Under the pieces are notes generated by a model. The model did not search any database, was not told the origin of the DNA, and saw only the letters and a program-made list of their open reading frames with translations. From Sedimentibacter sp. MB31-C6 (GTDB lineage Bacteria; Bacillota; Clostridia; Tissierellales; Sedimentibacteraceae), in NCBI RefSeq assembly GCF_035934735.1, contig NZ_CP142396.1:806001-870000 (forward strand): a stretch of DNA of 64,000 bases, read 5' to 3'. How positions within the stretch are numbered: position 1 is the first letter of the stretch; each line of letters starts with the position of its first letter. Positions 1 to 7,995 of this stretch are shown here, one piece after another. The translations under genes were made by a program, and so were the position numbers.

Positions 1-1318
1 GTCGCATCTGATTATTATTGTACTCAATAATCTTAGTTAAAGAATCTTTAATAGGACTTAAGTCTCCATCATAATCTAATGTAACTATTGTTGTTAAATC
101 TCCATCAGCCATAGAACCTAAATGATAAGAAATATCGTTTATTAATTCTTTTAATACAGCTACAGTTTTACTTAAAGATTCAAGAAGTACACCAGTTTCG
201 TCTTCACTAGATGTTGTTGGTATTTCAGTATGCAAATCACCTTCTGAAAGAAGCTTGAGTCTATTAGCACAAGCAATCACAGGGTCTGCTATTTTCTTTG
301 ATACTATAGTAGCTATAATAAATGCTGCTAAAATAGAAATAATTATTAATACAATAGTTAATATAATACTTATGCTAGTATTTCCCATATACTGTGATTG
401 AGGTGTATTAATAAGCATTCCCCATCCATTAGTTCCTTCTATAGGAGAATACGCTAGAAGTGTAGTTAATCCATCCATTTCATAACTTCCGAATTGTTCT
501 TCACCATTTAACATCTTGGATTCTATACTTGCCAACTTTTTAAAGCTATTGTCAACTTCTGCATTCTGTATTGCATTCTCATGGTCTATAACTCTTTGAT
601 ATTCAAGGTGTGCAATGGTAAATCCATCCTTATCAATAATCGAGCCAAAACCACCATCTCCAACAGCTATACCTGAAACAAAATCCGATAACATTCTACC
701 GTTTATTTCTAAAATTATTGCTCCTTCTGTAGATGTATTAGATTTACCATCTTTCCATAATGGAGCTGATACTATAAAATACATTTCACCACTTATTTTA
801 AAAATTGGATCAGAAACATATGTATCACCTTTCATAGCAGTTTTGAAATATTCTGAATCAGATACATTTATATTTCTTTTATCTACTGTAGTTATTGCAT
901 TTCCATTGCTATCAGCAAAATAAGCATCTATAAATTTAAAATTATCTATTCTTAACTGAAAAAGTTCTTGCTTATCTGCTAGCTTTACTTCTGGATTAGT
1001 TAATTCTGGTAAAAGTCCTAAATCTGATGCTACTGTTTTAAGTTCATCAATTTTACTTACTATAACTTCAGAAGCTACGACAGATACCTCACTTAATGTT
1101 ATCTCTACTGTATCTATTGCTGTTTTATAATTAAGAAATGCTGATATACCACCTACTAAAGTTACTGAAACTAAAACAACAGCCATAATATATAATAATA
1201 TTTTACTTTTTATACTTTTTATATTTTTAAAATCTACTTTATTTTTAATTCCTTTAATATTCTTAAATCCTTTAAATTTAAATTTATTTATTTTCTTCTT
1301 CTGCTTTAATTTCTTCAT
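1..1318 (-). CDS. Methyl-accepting chemotaxis protein, truncated by the window edge
   Basis: Transmembrane chemoreceptor that senses an external ligand and controls CheA. The reading frame opens with ATG at 1318, preceded by GGGAG, and stays open for 439 residues to the window edge. A lysine-rich cytoplasmic start (about residues 1-38) is followed by a membrane helix (about 40-62), a large extracellular region of dCache type (about 63-290), a second membrane helix and a HAMP segment. The methylation and CheA-contact region lies outside the window. It sits downstream of flagellin but is separated by a hairpin terminator, so it is probably a separate unit. Its ligand cannot be told. The family is clear; the C-terminal part is not seen. 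Confidence 0.9.
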   Translation of the reverse strand, partial: MKKLKQKKKINKFKFKGFKNIKGIKNKVDFKNIKSIKSKILLYIMAVVLVSVTLVGGISAFLNYKTAIDTVEITLSEVSVVASEVIVSKIDELKTVASDLGLLPELTNPEVKLADKQELFQLRIDNFKFIDAYFADSNGNAITTVDKRNINVSDSEYFKTAMKGDTYVSDPIFKISGEMYFIVSAPLWKDGKSNTSTEGAIILEINGRMLSDFVSGIAVGDGGFGSIIDKDGFTIAHLEYQRVIDHENAIQNAEVDNSFKKLASIESKMLNGEEQFGSYEMDGLTTLLAYSPIEGTNGWGMLINTPQSQYMGNTSISIILTIVLIIISILAAFIIATIVSKKIADPVIACANRLKLLSEGDLHTEIPTTSSEDETGVLLESLSKTVAVLKELINDISYHLGSMADGDLTTIVTLDYDGDLSPIKDSLTKIIEYNNNQMR

Positions 1319-1381
1319 TAGTGTCTCCCATTATAATGCTAAGTTATATTGTCTTGTATAAACATTGTGTATTCATACAAC

Positions 1382-1408
1382 AAAGGTGCAGTATTAAACT
1401 GCACCCTT
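1382..1408 (-). terminator. Hairpin terminator after flagellin
   Basis: Inverted repeat GGTGCAGT (1385-1392) / ACTGCACC (1398-1405) with a five-base loop, flanked by A/T pairs and followed on the minus strand by a short T-rich stretch. It lies about 30 bases past the flagellin stop. It is a strong stem with a modest T-tract, so it may also protect the mRNA 3' end. Confidence 0.7.
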
Positions 1409-1434
1409 AGGTTACAAATTATAGCATGTCTATA

Positions 1435-2256
1435 TTATTGTAATAACTGTAATACACCTTGTGGTTGTTGATTAGCTTGAGCAAGCATTGCTTGAGCAGC
1501 TTGAGTAAGAATATTATTCTTAGTGTATTGCATCATTTCTTTTGCCATATCAACGTCTCTTATACGAGATTCAGCAGCTGTTAAGTTTTCTGAAGTTACT
1601 CCTAAGTTGTTGATTGTGTGCTCTAATCTGTTTTGTAAAGCACCTAAATCTGCTCTTGTTCCAGATACTTCATTGATAGCTGCATCTATTGTACTAATAG
1701 CAGCAGTTGCTAAAGCTATAGTAGATACAGATATTGTTGATACACCTAATCCGTCAGCTGACATACTAGTTATTGCTAAACTAACAGCTTCAGCAGATGT
1801 ACCATTTGCTCCTATTTGTAAAGATAATGAAGTCATTGTACCATCTATTACAGCTTTTCCATTAAATTTAGTTGAATTAGCTATTCTATCAATTTCAGTT
1901 GTTAATGCTTCAACTTCTTTTTGTATATTTGCTCTATCAACATCATCATCATAAGTACCATTAGAAGATTGAACTGCTAATTCTCTCATTCTTTGAAGGA
2001 TAGCATGAGTTTCATTTAATCCACCTTCTGCTGTTTGAATTAAAGAAATACCATCTTCAGCATTTTTAGAAGCCATTTCTAATCCATTGATTTGACCTCT
2101 CATCTTTTCAGATATTGCCAATCCTGCAGCATCATCACCAGCTCTATTAATTCTATATCCTGATGATAATTTTTCTAAGTTTTTACCTGTGTTTGAATTG
2201 TTCATTCCTAATTGTCTTAAAGAATTTAATGCGTTAATATTATGTTGTATTCTCAT
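1435..2256 (-). CDS. hag: Flagellin
   Basis: Filament subunit exported through the flagellar type III apparatus. The protein is 273 residues. It has the conserved N-terminal D0/D1 helices (starts MRIQHNINALNS, with SSGYRINRAGDDAAG near 32-46) and the C-terminal D1/D0 helices (ESRIRDVDMAKEM near 228, then a Gln/Ala-rich end). The variable middle (about 140-200) is short and rich in Ser, Thr and Ala, giving plausible sites for O-linked glycans made by the nearby sugar genes. ATG at 2256 follows a GGAGGT ribosome site. Transcription is probably from the SigD promoter at 2367-2393, and translation is probably held by CsrA through the leader hairpin at 2282-2293. Confidence 0.97.
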   Translation of the reverse strand: MRIQHNINALNSLRQLGMNNSNTGKNLEKLSSGYRINRAGDDAAGLAISEKMRGQINGLEMASKNAEDGISLIQTAEGGLNETHAILQRMRELAVQSSNGTYDDDVDRANIQKEVEALTTEIDRIANSTKFNGKAVIDGTMTSLSLQIGANGTSAEAVSLAITSMSADGLGVSTISVSTIALATAAISTIDAAINEVSGTRADLGALQNRLEHTINNLGVTSENLTAAESRIRDVDMAKEMMQYTKNNILTQAAQAMLAQANQQPQGVLQLLQ

Positions 2257-2281
2257 TTTTTTACCTCCATGTAATTTTATC

Positions 2282-2293
2282 GGGATCCTTCCC
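2282..2293 (-). promoter_or_regulatory. Probable CsrA-binding hairpin in the flagellin leader
   Basis: On the minus strand the sequence reads GGGA-AGGA-TCCC, a four-base-pair stem presenting GGA in a tetraloop, which is the classic CsrA target shape. It lies about 25 bases upstream of the flagellin start codon. A second GGA is in the ribosome-binding site (ATGGAGGT). This is the two-site arrangement known for the hag leader of Bacillus subtilis. csrA and its antagonist fliW are both in this window. Binding itself is inferred. Confidence 0.7.
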
Positions 2294-2366
2294 TCATTTA
2301 TTTAGTAATCATAGATTTCGAGACCGGCGCCAGTTTTAAAATCCATCATTTACTGTTACAATACAT

Positions 2367-2393
2367 ATATCGTATCAATTAAAATTAAGTTTA
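2367..2393 (-). promoter_or_regulatory. SigD (sigma-28) promoter of flagellin
   Basis: Minus strand: TAAA (2390-2393), 15-base spacer, TACGATAT (2367-2374). This differs from the SigD consensus TAAA-N15-GCCGATAT at two bases. It would start transcription about 105 bases upstream of the flagellin ATG, giving a structured leader with the CsrA hairpin. Confidence 0.85.
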
Positions 2394-2430
2394 GTTATTT
2401 TCAATATTTTTTTTTATTTTTTTACTATTA

Positions 2431-2835
2431 TTACTTGTTATTATTTACATACTCCCCTATTTTTCTATCTACCGAAGAAATATGCTTTATTAGCCAATCT
2501 AGCATAAATTGATTAGCATTAATAATAACACTGATACTAGCACCTGAATTTTCATAATCTTTTCTTAACTTAGATAACTTTTCGATAAATCCATCATGAA
2601 GTTGCTTTTGGATTTTATAGTCTGGATAATTTATGCTTAACATATAATTTTCCTCATCTTTAAAATGAGTTTTAGTATATTCATCTAAATAATCAAATAA
2701 CTGAATTATGTATTCCTTTGTTTTACCTTGTTTTCCTGCTTCAAAAAGTTTATCTGCCTTTTCAAACCAAATTTTATGTTGCTGATCAATCTTTTCAACT
2801 CCAATCTCCAAACTTGGTTTCCACTGTATACTCAT
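2431..2835 (-). CDS. Bacteriohemerythrin (one ligand position changed)
   Basis: Small four-helix diiron protein that binds or senses oxygen in the cytoplasm. The 134 residues carry the family's metal ligands: His20, His57, Glu61, His80, His118 and Asp123. The family normally has a fifth histidine four residues before His80, in a HxxxH pair, but here that position is Gln76. The loss could weaken or alter the diiron site. It lies between the fliS-linked small gene and flagellin, with no terminator before it, so it is probably read with fliD-fliS. Such proteins often accompany motility genes, and oxygen-responsive behaviour is a reasonable but unproven role. Confidence 0.88.
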   Translation of the reverse strand: MSIQWKPSLEIGVEKIDQQHKIWFEKADKLFEAGKQGKTKEYIIQLFDYLDEYTKTHFKDEENYMLSINYPDYKIQKQLHDGFIEKLSKLRKDYENSGASISVIINANQFMLDWLIKHISSVDRKIGEYVNNNK

Positions 2836-2865
2836 ATTTTACCTCCAGAATATCTAAATAGTTTC

Positions 2866-3231
2866 TTATGCTTTTATGTTTACGAATTTAGAAGAATTTT
2901 TTGGTTGATTTAAGTTATCCTTTACAGTTTTAATTTTTTTGTTAATAATCGTACGAATAACCTTGTCCTTTTCTATTGTATCCTTAATTAGTTCTTGAAC
3001 TTTCATTTTTAATAATTTCATTTCTTCAGTTTCAACAAACTTTTCATTAGAACTCAAGTAATCTTCAATCATTGAACTTATTACTTCTATCTCTTCAATA
3101 AGTTTTTGCCTATCTAATATCATAGAACTAATTTTATCTTCTTCTATTTTAGGTGATAAGGATATAATTTCTTCAGTAAATTTGTTTAGTTTTTCAGCAG
3201 CTTTTAATTTTTTCTCCCATAAATTTAACAT
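2866..3231 (-). CDS. FliT/FlgN-like small helical protein (probable flagellar chaperone)
   Basis: A 121-residue, highly charged, all-helical protein, likely a coiled-coil bundle. It directly follows fliS, where many Firmicutes carry fliT, the export chaperone of the cap protein FliD. A central stretch (DRQKLIEEIE, near 43-52) resembles the FlgN/FliT type but gives no firm family match by eye. I prefer ATG at 3231 over an in-frame GTG at 3237 that abuts the fliS stop. Function is inferred from position and helix pattern. Confidence 0.6.
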   Translation of the reverse strand: MLNLWEKKLKAAEKLNKFTEEIISLSPKIEEDKISSMILDRQKLIEEIEVISSMIEDYLSSNEKFVETEEMKLLKMKVQELIKDTIEKDKVIRTIINKKIKTVKDNLNQPKNSSKFVNIKA

Positions 3232-3237
3232 AATCAC

Positions 3238-3615
3238 CTAACCCTTTGTAACTCTTGCTATTTTGTCTGCTTCTGACCATGTTTCCCTTAAATCTTTCAC
3301 TATTGGCAAGATACTTTCTATATACTTCGTTTCTTTATACGACGCAGCCTTTGTTATTTCTCTATTGAAAAATAAATACAACTCCATTAGTTCATTTGAC
3401 ATATCATATTTATTATCCAACGTCTCCATTAAATGATAGAATATTTTTCTACATTTTTCTAAAATTATACTTGCTTGTTTATAGTCATTGTTTTCAATTA
3501 ACAATATGCTATGATTTAACTTTTTTATTACTTCATCATACAATAATATGAGAAGTTCTCCTTTTGTCATTGTAGTTACGGTTGTCCTTTTATATTGTTC
3601 ATATGGATTTACCAT
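3238..3615 (-). CDS. fliS: Flagellin export chaperone FliS
   Basis: Cytoplasmic chaperone that binds the C-terminal helix of flagellin, prevents early polymerisation and helps deliver it to the export gate. The 125 residues are of normal length. They begin MVNPYEQYKRTTVTT and contain the LLILLYDEVIKKL helix typical of FliS. It follows fliD by about 35 bases and touches the next gene, so it belongs to the fliD-fliS-fliT-like unit. Confidence 0.95.
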   Translation of the reverse strand: MVNPYEQYKRTTVTTMTKGELLILLYDEVIKKLNHSILLIENNDYKQASIILEKCRKIFYHLMETLDNKYDMSNELMELYLFFNREITKAASYKETKYIESILPIVKDLRETWSEADKIARVTKG

Positions 3616-3651
3616 TGTGATACTCCTTACATTATATTAATAGAATGCATA

Positions 3652-5925
3652 TTATTGACCCATCATATCTACGAGCCATGAACTTTGAGCATTTAAATTA
3701 CTTAATGTTTTTTCAAGTGTAGTAAATTGATTCCAATATCTTTCTCTTTCTTTTTTTAAATCCTTTTTTAATTTTTCCATTTTATTATCATATTCTTCCA
3801 TTTTTAAAGAAATATAGTTTGAATCTGAGGTAGAGCTATCAGGCATACCGGCTTCTTCTATAAGTACTCCTGAAGTTCCATAAGTTCCTACATTATATTT
3901 AATTAACTCTTGAATCTGTATAGCTATTCCAGGTTTTGCATCTGTATCAGTTGTATTTTCTGTAAATAAACTTGCTATTTCTTCAGGATTTTGCAATAAT
4001 TTTTCTTTAAATTTTTCCTCATCAAAAACTAGTTTTCCGCTAGTATCCATTCTTGCAGCAGATATACCAATATTAGATAAAGTCAAATCACTTACTGATG
4101 TTTTGCTTGACATAGATTCTCTTAAACTGCGTAATACAGTATTCATCTTACTATCTCCAAACAAAATCCCTTTTTTAGCTTCTGTTGTCCAATTTTCTAT
4201 TTCATCTTTTTCCATTTCATCTTGCTGTTCTGGAGTCAAAGGTAGATAATCTCTATTTGGTTTTTCTTTTGTTTTAGTGCCAATTAAATCTATAATCTCG
4301 TTATAGTCATCTATAAATTGTTTTACTCTTTCTACAACTTCATCTGTATTATGCGTTACATCGAAGGTTATAGGTTCATCAATGTCTGCAGCCCTTTCAT
4401 TTAATTCAACATTTATTCCGTCTATAGCAAAGTTTGCAGTACTTCTAGTTACTTTAGTACTAACACCATTTAAAGTATAGTTAATTACTGTATCTGTAGC
4501 ATTTTCCATTGATACGCTATCGCTTCCAAATAAAGCATTAACAAGGTTTCCCCCTCCTGTCGCATTTTCTATTGCCATTCCATTGCTATTTGTTCCTGAC
4601 TCTTTTGCTTTTACAACGAATTTATCAGAAGTCGATGAATAGGATATATTTACATCAGATTCTTTATTTATTTTATTTATTATGTCTTTTAATGAAGCAT
4701 CTTTATTTATTTCTAATTCTTTTCCATTTATAGATATAATATAACCAAACTTATCATCCTCTGTATCATCAGGTGTTAAATCTACAGGAGTTAATCCTGT
4801 AAAATTCAAACCATTACTAGGATCACTTATGGACATATTCATATTTATCCTGTTGCTTCTTCCTGCCTTAATACCTGTTAAATCACTTAATTCACTACTT
4901 ATACCGCTAATTCCGATTAAATCAGTCTCCTCCAAGCCAAGAGTTTTAAAAGTCAACGCACCGTCAGATTCTGTCACTTCTATTTTTCCTGTTCCATAAA
5001 TTTCATTTAGTTTGTCTTGGAGAAATGACTTTATTCCACCAGCATCATAGGTATAGCTATCCTTCATTTCAGACATATTTATAGTTTTTACAACACCATT
5101 GTAATCAAATTTAATAAATGCATCTTCATTAGTTAATACTTGTTCAGCTGTTCTCGTTAAGTTAGCTGTATCTATAACATCAACTGATGAACCTTCATAT
5201 TCCTTTCCTACTTTCATTTCCAAAACATTTAAAAAGTCTTTGCTAGCAGCTGACAAATATGCAACATCTTCTTCAGTTTTATTTTTTATAACAAGCTCCA
5301 ATTTATTATCAGTATAAGTGTATTCCAACTTAGCATTACTGTCATTACCTTCTATTGTAGCTAGTTGTTCATTTAATACATCTACTACCTCTTCAGGCGT
5401 TGTCCCTTCAAAATCTTTAGGAATGGTCAAATTGTGTGTTGTACCGTTAAAGGATATACTAAAAGTCTCACCTGCTAAAGGTGAAATATAATCCTTTACA
5501 TTACCTGAAGTATAGGCTTTACTTGATACATTATTTGTTGATGTTAAAGAAGCATAAGTCGCAACACTTTCTATGCTATCTATAGAAAAATTCTTAATAT
5601 TTTCTGCATCTCCAGTAACATTAACATATTTTGATGATGGCTCTATTGTGTTTGACTTAAAGAAATTAGGACTTAATATATTCGTTTTTGATCCTGTTGA
5701 ATAAGAAAAATACTTGTTACTAAATGATAAAAGTTTCGTACTAATTTCCCTATACGCTTCTTGCCTATACAATAAACTTTGCTTTGCTTGATATTCCCTG
5801 TTAATTCTATTTCTTGTTCGAGCAGTCATTTGATTAACTAAATCGTCCGTATCAAGTCCTGACATTAGACCGCCTATGCCTTTATTTGTTGATGAACCAT
5901 ATATACTTGTTGATAATGTTGACAT
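3652..5925 (-). CDS. fliD: Flagellar filament cap protein FliD (hook-associated protein 2)
   Basis: Forms the cap at the filament tip under which flagellin monomers fold. At 757 residues it is on the large side for the family, the extra length lying in the exposed middle domains. The N-terminal FliD signature (IGGLMSGLDTDDLVNQM, near 17-33) and the C-terminal coiled-coil region with YNEIIDLIGTKTKEK and the closing helices are clear. The ribosome site AAGGAG lies upstream of ATG 5925. No good SigD promoter was seen directly upstream. The short palindromes at 5990-6106 separate it from cheB. Confidence 0.95.
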   Translation of the reverse strand: MSTLSTSIYGSSTNKGIGGLMSGLDTDDLVNQMTARTRNRINREYQAKQSLLYRQEAYREISTKLLSFSNKYFSYSTGSKTNILSPNFFKSNTIEPSSKYVNVTGDAENIKNFSIDSIESVATYASLTSTNNVSSKAYTSGNVKDYISPLAGETFSISFNGTTHNLTIPKDFEGTTPEEVVDVLNEQLATIEGNDSNAKLEYTYTDNKLELVIKNKTEEDVAYLSAASKDFLNVLEMKVGKEYEGSSVDVIDTANLTRTAEQVLTNEDAFIKFDYNGVVKTINMSEMKDSYTYDAGGIKSFLQDKLNEIYGTGKIEVTESDGALTFKTLGLEETDLIGISGISSELSDLTGIKAGRSNRINMNMSISDPSNGLNFTGLTPVDLTPDDTEDDKFGYIISINGKELEINKDASLKDIINKINKESDVNISYSSTSDKFVVKAKESGTNSNGMAIENATGGGNLVNALFGSDSVSMENATDTVINYTLNGVSTKVTRSTANFAIDGINVELNERAADIDEPITFDVTHNTDEVVERVKQFIDDYNEIIDLIGTKTKEKPNRDYLPLTPEQQDEMEKDEIENWTTEAKKGILFGDSKMNTVLRSLRESMSSKTSVSDLTLSNIGISAARMDTSGKLVFDEEKFKEKLLQNPEEIASLFTENTTDTDAKPGIAIQIQELIKYNVGTYGTSGVLIEEAGMPDSSTSDSNYISLKMEEYDNKMEKLKKDLKKERERYWNQFTTLEKTLSNLNAQSSWLVDMMGQ

Positions 5926-5989
5926 AATTTACTCCTTTCATACTTTTCATAGTTTAATTATCAATTATTGTTATTGAGCCTTTCTTGCT

Positions 5990-6041
5990 GTAGGGGACGC
6001 ATTATATGCGTCCTGCGGTATGCATACAATGCATACCCTAC
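5990..6041. repeat. Head-to-head pair of REP-like palindromes
   Basis: Two copies of a short palindromic unit face each other. Copy A (5990-6018) begins GTAGGGG and has the stem GACGCAT/ATGCGTC. Copy B (6015-6041), inverted, has the stem GTATGCAT/ATGCATAC and ends CCCTAC. The composite therefore starts GTAGGG and ends CCCTAC. Related copies lie at 6081-6106, 41689-41716, 45368-45394 and 45423-45449, always between genes. Confidence 0.8.
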
Positions 6042-6080
6042 ACTTCGACGTCTCTAAATCTATCGTGGGATTGCCTGTCT

Positions 6081-6106
6081 GCGGTATGCATGCAATGCAT
6101 AACTAC
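6081..6106 (-). repeat. REP-like palindrome, degenerate copy
   Basis: Third copy in the fliD-cheB gap, in the same orientation as copy B. It starts GCGGTATGCA and ends TGCATAACTAC, so the CCC of the consensus end is mutated. It lies 8 bases beyond the cheB stop codon. Confidence 0.75.
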
Positions 6107-6114
6107 GTTGTAAG

Positions 6115-7146
6115 TTATTTGCTATTATTATTTAAGTGTTTTATAAGTAAGTTTGCTATATTACTAATTGATGCTTGTACTGTAACTGCACCGATGTTGT
6201 ATGATACCATAGGCATTCCATACACTACTGAAGACTCTTTATCTTGTCCTATCGTATAGGCGCCTGATTTCTTCATATTTAATAAACCTTGGGCTCCATC
6301 CTTTCCCATACCTGTCAGTATAATACCAACTGCATTTTTGCCTGCATTTTCAGCCACTGAATTAAACAGTACATCTACTGATGGACGATGGCCACTAACT
6401 TTATCACCTGGTCTACAAGTAACATAATATCCTTTTGCGTCTTGTGCAAGTTTCATTTGCATATCGCCAGGTGCTATCAATGCTAATCCATATTTTATTC
6501 TATCTCCATCAGATGCCTCTTTTACTTCCATATTACAAATTTTATTTAATCTATCAGCATACATCTTTGTAAAACCAGAAGGCATATGCTGTGTAATTAA
6601 TATCCCTGGTACTTCTTTTGGTAGTGCTTTTAAAATCTCAAGGGTTGCCTCTGTTCCTCCTGTCGATGCTCCTATAGCAATAATTTTTTCTTCGGAACAT
6701 CTTTTAAGTTTAAGTGTTGATAAATTCCTTATAGCAATATTTGTTTTCAAATTTGCAATTGATGCAATTTTTATTTTACCTTTTAGGTCTCTTAAAAAAT
6801 TATTTAAGTCGTTTTCCGAAGACATATCAGGTTTTTTAACAAAATCTACTGCTCCTGAATGCAAGGCATCAAATACACTTAAATTCATAGAACTTACAAG
6901 AACAATCTTTATAGGATTTTCAATCATAATCTTTTTTAAAAAAGTTAAACCGTTCATTTTTGGCATTTCTATATCTAACGTCAATATATCTGGCTTAAGT
7001 AATTCTATTTTATCCAAAGCATCTATTGGATTTTCTGCTAATCCTACCACTTCAATACCAGAGTCTTCACTTAACTCTTTGTTTAGAATCCTTCTAAAGA
7101 ATAGTGAGTCATCTACAATTAGTACTTTAATTCTTTTTGCTGTCAT
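6115..7146 (-). CDS. cheB: Chemotaxis protein-glutamate methylesterase/response regulator CheB
   Basis: Removes methyl groups from chemoreceptors during adaptation. The 343 residues comprise an N-terminal receiver domain (phosphorylated Asp in LTLDIEMPKMNG) and a C-terminal methylesterase domain with the catalytic Ser in IGASTGG, His in ITQHMPSG and Asp in GMGKDGAQG. I place the start at ATG 7146 (MTAKRIKVLIVDDS), four bases after the cheR stop and behind AAGGAA; a longer frame to 7221 would overlap cheR. It is co-transcribed with cheA and cheR. Confidence 0.96.
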   Translation of the reverse strand: MTAKRIKVLIVDDSLFFRRILNKELSEDSGIEVVGLAENPIDALDKIELLKPDILTLDIEMPKMNGLTFLKKIMIENPIKIVLVSSMNLSVFDALHSGAVDFVKKPDMSSENDLNNFLRDLKGKIKIASIANLKTNIAIRNLSTLKLKRCSEEKIIAIGASTGGTEATLEILKALPKEVPGILITQHMPSGFTKMYADRLNKICNMEVKEASDGDRIKYGLALIAPGDMQMKLAQDAKGYYVTCRPGDKVSGHRPSVDVLFNSVAENAGKNAVGIILTGMGKDGAQGLLNMKKSGAYTIGQDKESSVVYGMPMVSYNIGAVTVQASISNIANLLIKHLNNNSK

Positions 7147-7150
7147 ATAA

Positions 7151-7960
7151 TCATTCCTTTTTGTATGTGGCAGGACATATGTATTTAAATTTTGATTGAT
7201 CCCTCTGTATTGTCTCAGCATGTCCTATCATTAGATGTCCGCCCGTCTTTACCGCCTCATAAAATTTATTTACAAGATTTATTTTTGTATTTATATTAAA
7301 ATAAATCATTACATTTCTACAAAATATCACATCATACTTATTTCTTTCCCTTATTGGTTCCATTAAATTAAATGCCTTAAAGGTAACACATTCTTTTATT
7401 TCCGGAATTACCTCATATTTACTATCCTTAGTTTTAAGAAAATATCTTTTTACAAAAGACGGAGGCATTTTGCTTAAACTTTCTTCTGAATATACTCCTT
7501 CTCTAGCCTTTAAAAGTACATTTTCTGATATATCAGTTGCTAAAATTTGGATTTTCCACTTTGATTTTTTTAAAGCAAAATAATCATTAATTATCATAGC
7601 GATAGTATAAGGTTCTTCTCCTGAAGAGCAACCTGCACTCCATATATTTATAACTTTCGCTGTGTTATTTTTCTCTTCATAAGGTAAAATAACTTCCTTT
7701 AAATATTTAAAATGGTTCTCCTCTCTATAAAAATATGTATAATTTGTTGTAAGTTTATTAATAAGGGTTGTAATTTCTTCCCTGTTATTTCTTTTAATAC
7801 TTGTCATATACTGACCGAAACTTTTCATGCCTTTTCTTTCTATCATATTTGATAGACGGCCTTCAATAAGTTGCCTTTTTTTTGTAAGATCTATGCCATA
7901 ATTTTTATGCATATAATCCACAAATTCTAAAAATTCAGAATCTGTTAATTTAACCATCAA
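7151..7960 (-). CDS. cheR: Chemotaxis protein methyltransferase CheR
   Basis: Methylates chemoreceptor glutamates using S-adenosylmethionine. The 269 residues include the small N-terminal helical domain (about 1-75) and the SAM-binding Rossmann domain with WSAGCSSGEEPYT near residue 109 and the ICRNVMIYF-type motif (here FCRNVMIYF) near 213. Length is normal. It lies between cheA (35 bases upstream) and cheB (4 bases downstream). Confidence 0.96.
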   Translation of the reverse strand: MMVKLTDSEFLEFVDYMHKNYGIDLTKKRQLIEGRLSNMIERKGMKSFGQYMTSIKRNNREEITTLINKLTTNYTYFYREENHFKYLKEVILPYEEKNNTAKVINIWSAGCSSGEEPYTIAMIINDYFALKKSKWKIQILATDISENVLLKAREGVYSEESLSKMPPSFVKRYFLKTKDSKYEVIPEIKECVTFKAFNLMEPIRERNKYDVIFCRNVMIYFNINTKINLVNKFYEAVKTGGHLMIGHAETIQRDQSKFKYICPATYKKE

Positions 7961-7995
7961 TTACTCCTTCTTAATGTAAATGGTAGTATTAATTT

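Noticed and set aside
2300-2360. GC-rich block in the flagellin leader as a riboswitch
   Set aside because: It has no core motif of any riboswitch class I know; treated as a structured leader only.
6020-6259. Plus-strand open frame across the palindromes and the cheB 3' end
   Set aside because: It is antisense to cheB, has no ribosome site and is partly made of repeat sequence.
7147-7221. Longer cheB start overlapping cheR
   Set aside because: The extra 25 residues do not resemble a receiver domain; ATG 7146 has a ribosome site and gives the usual start.
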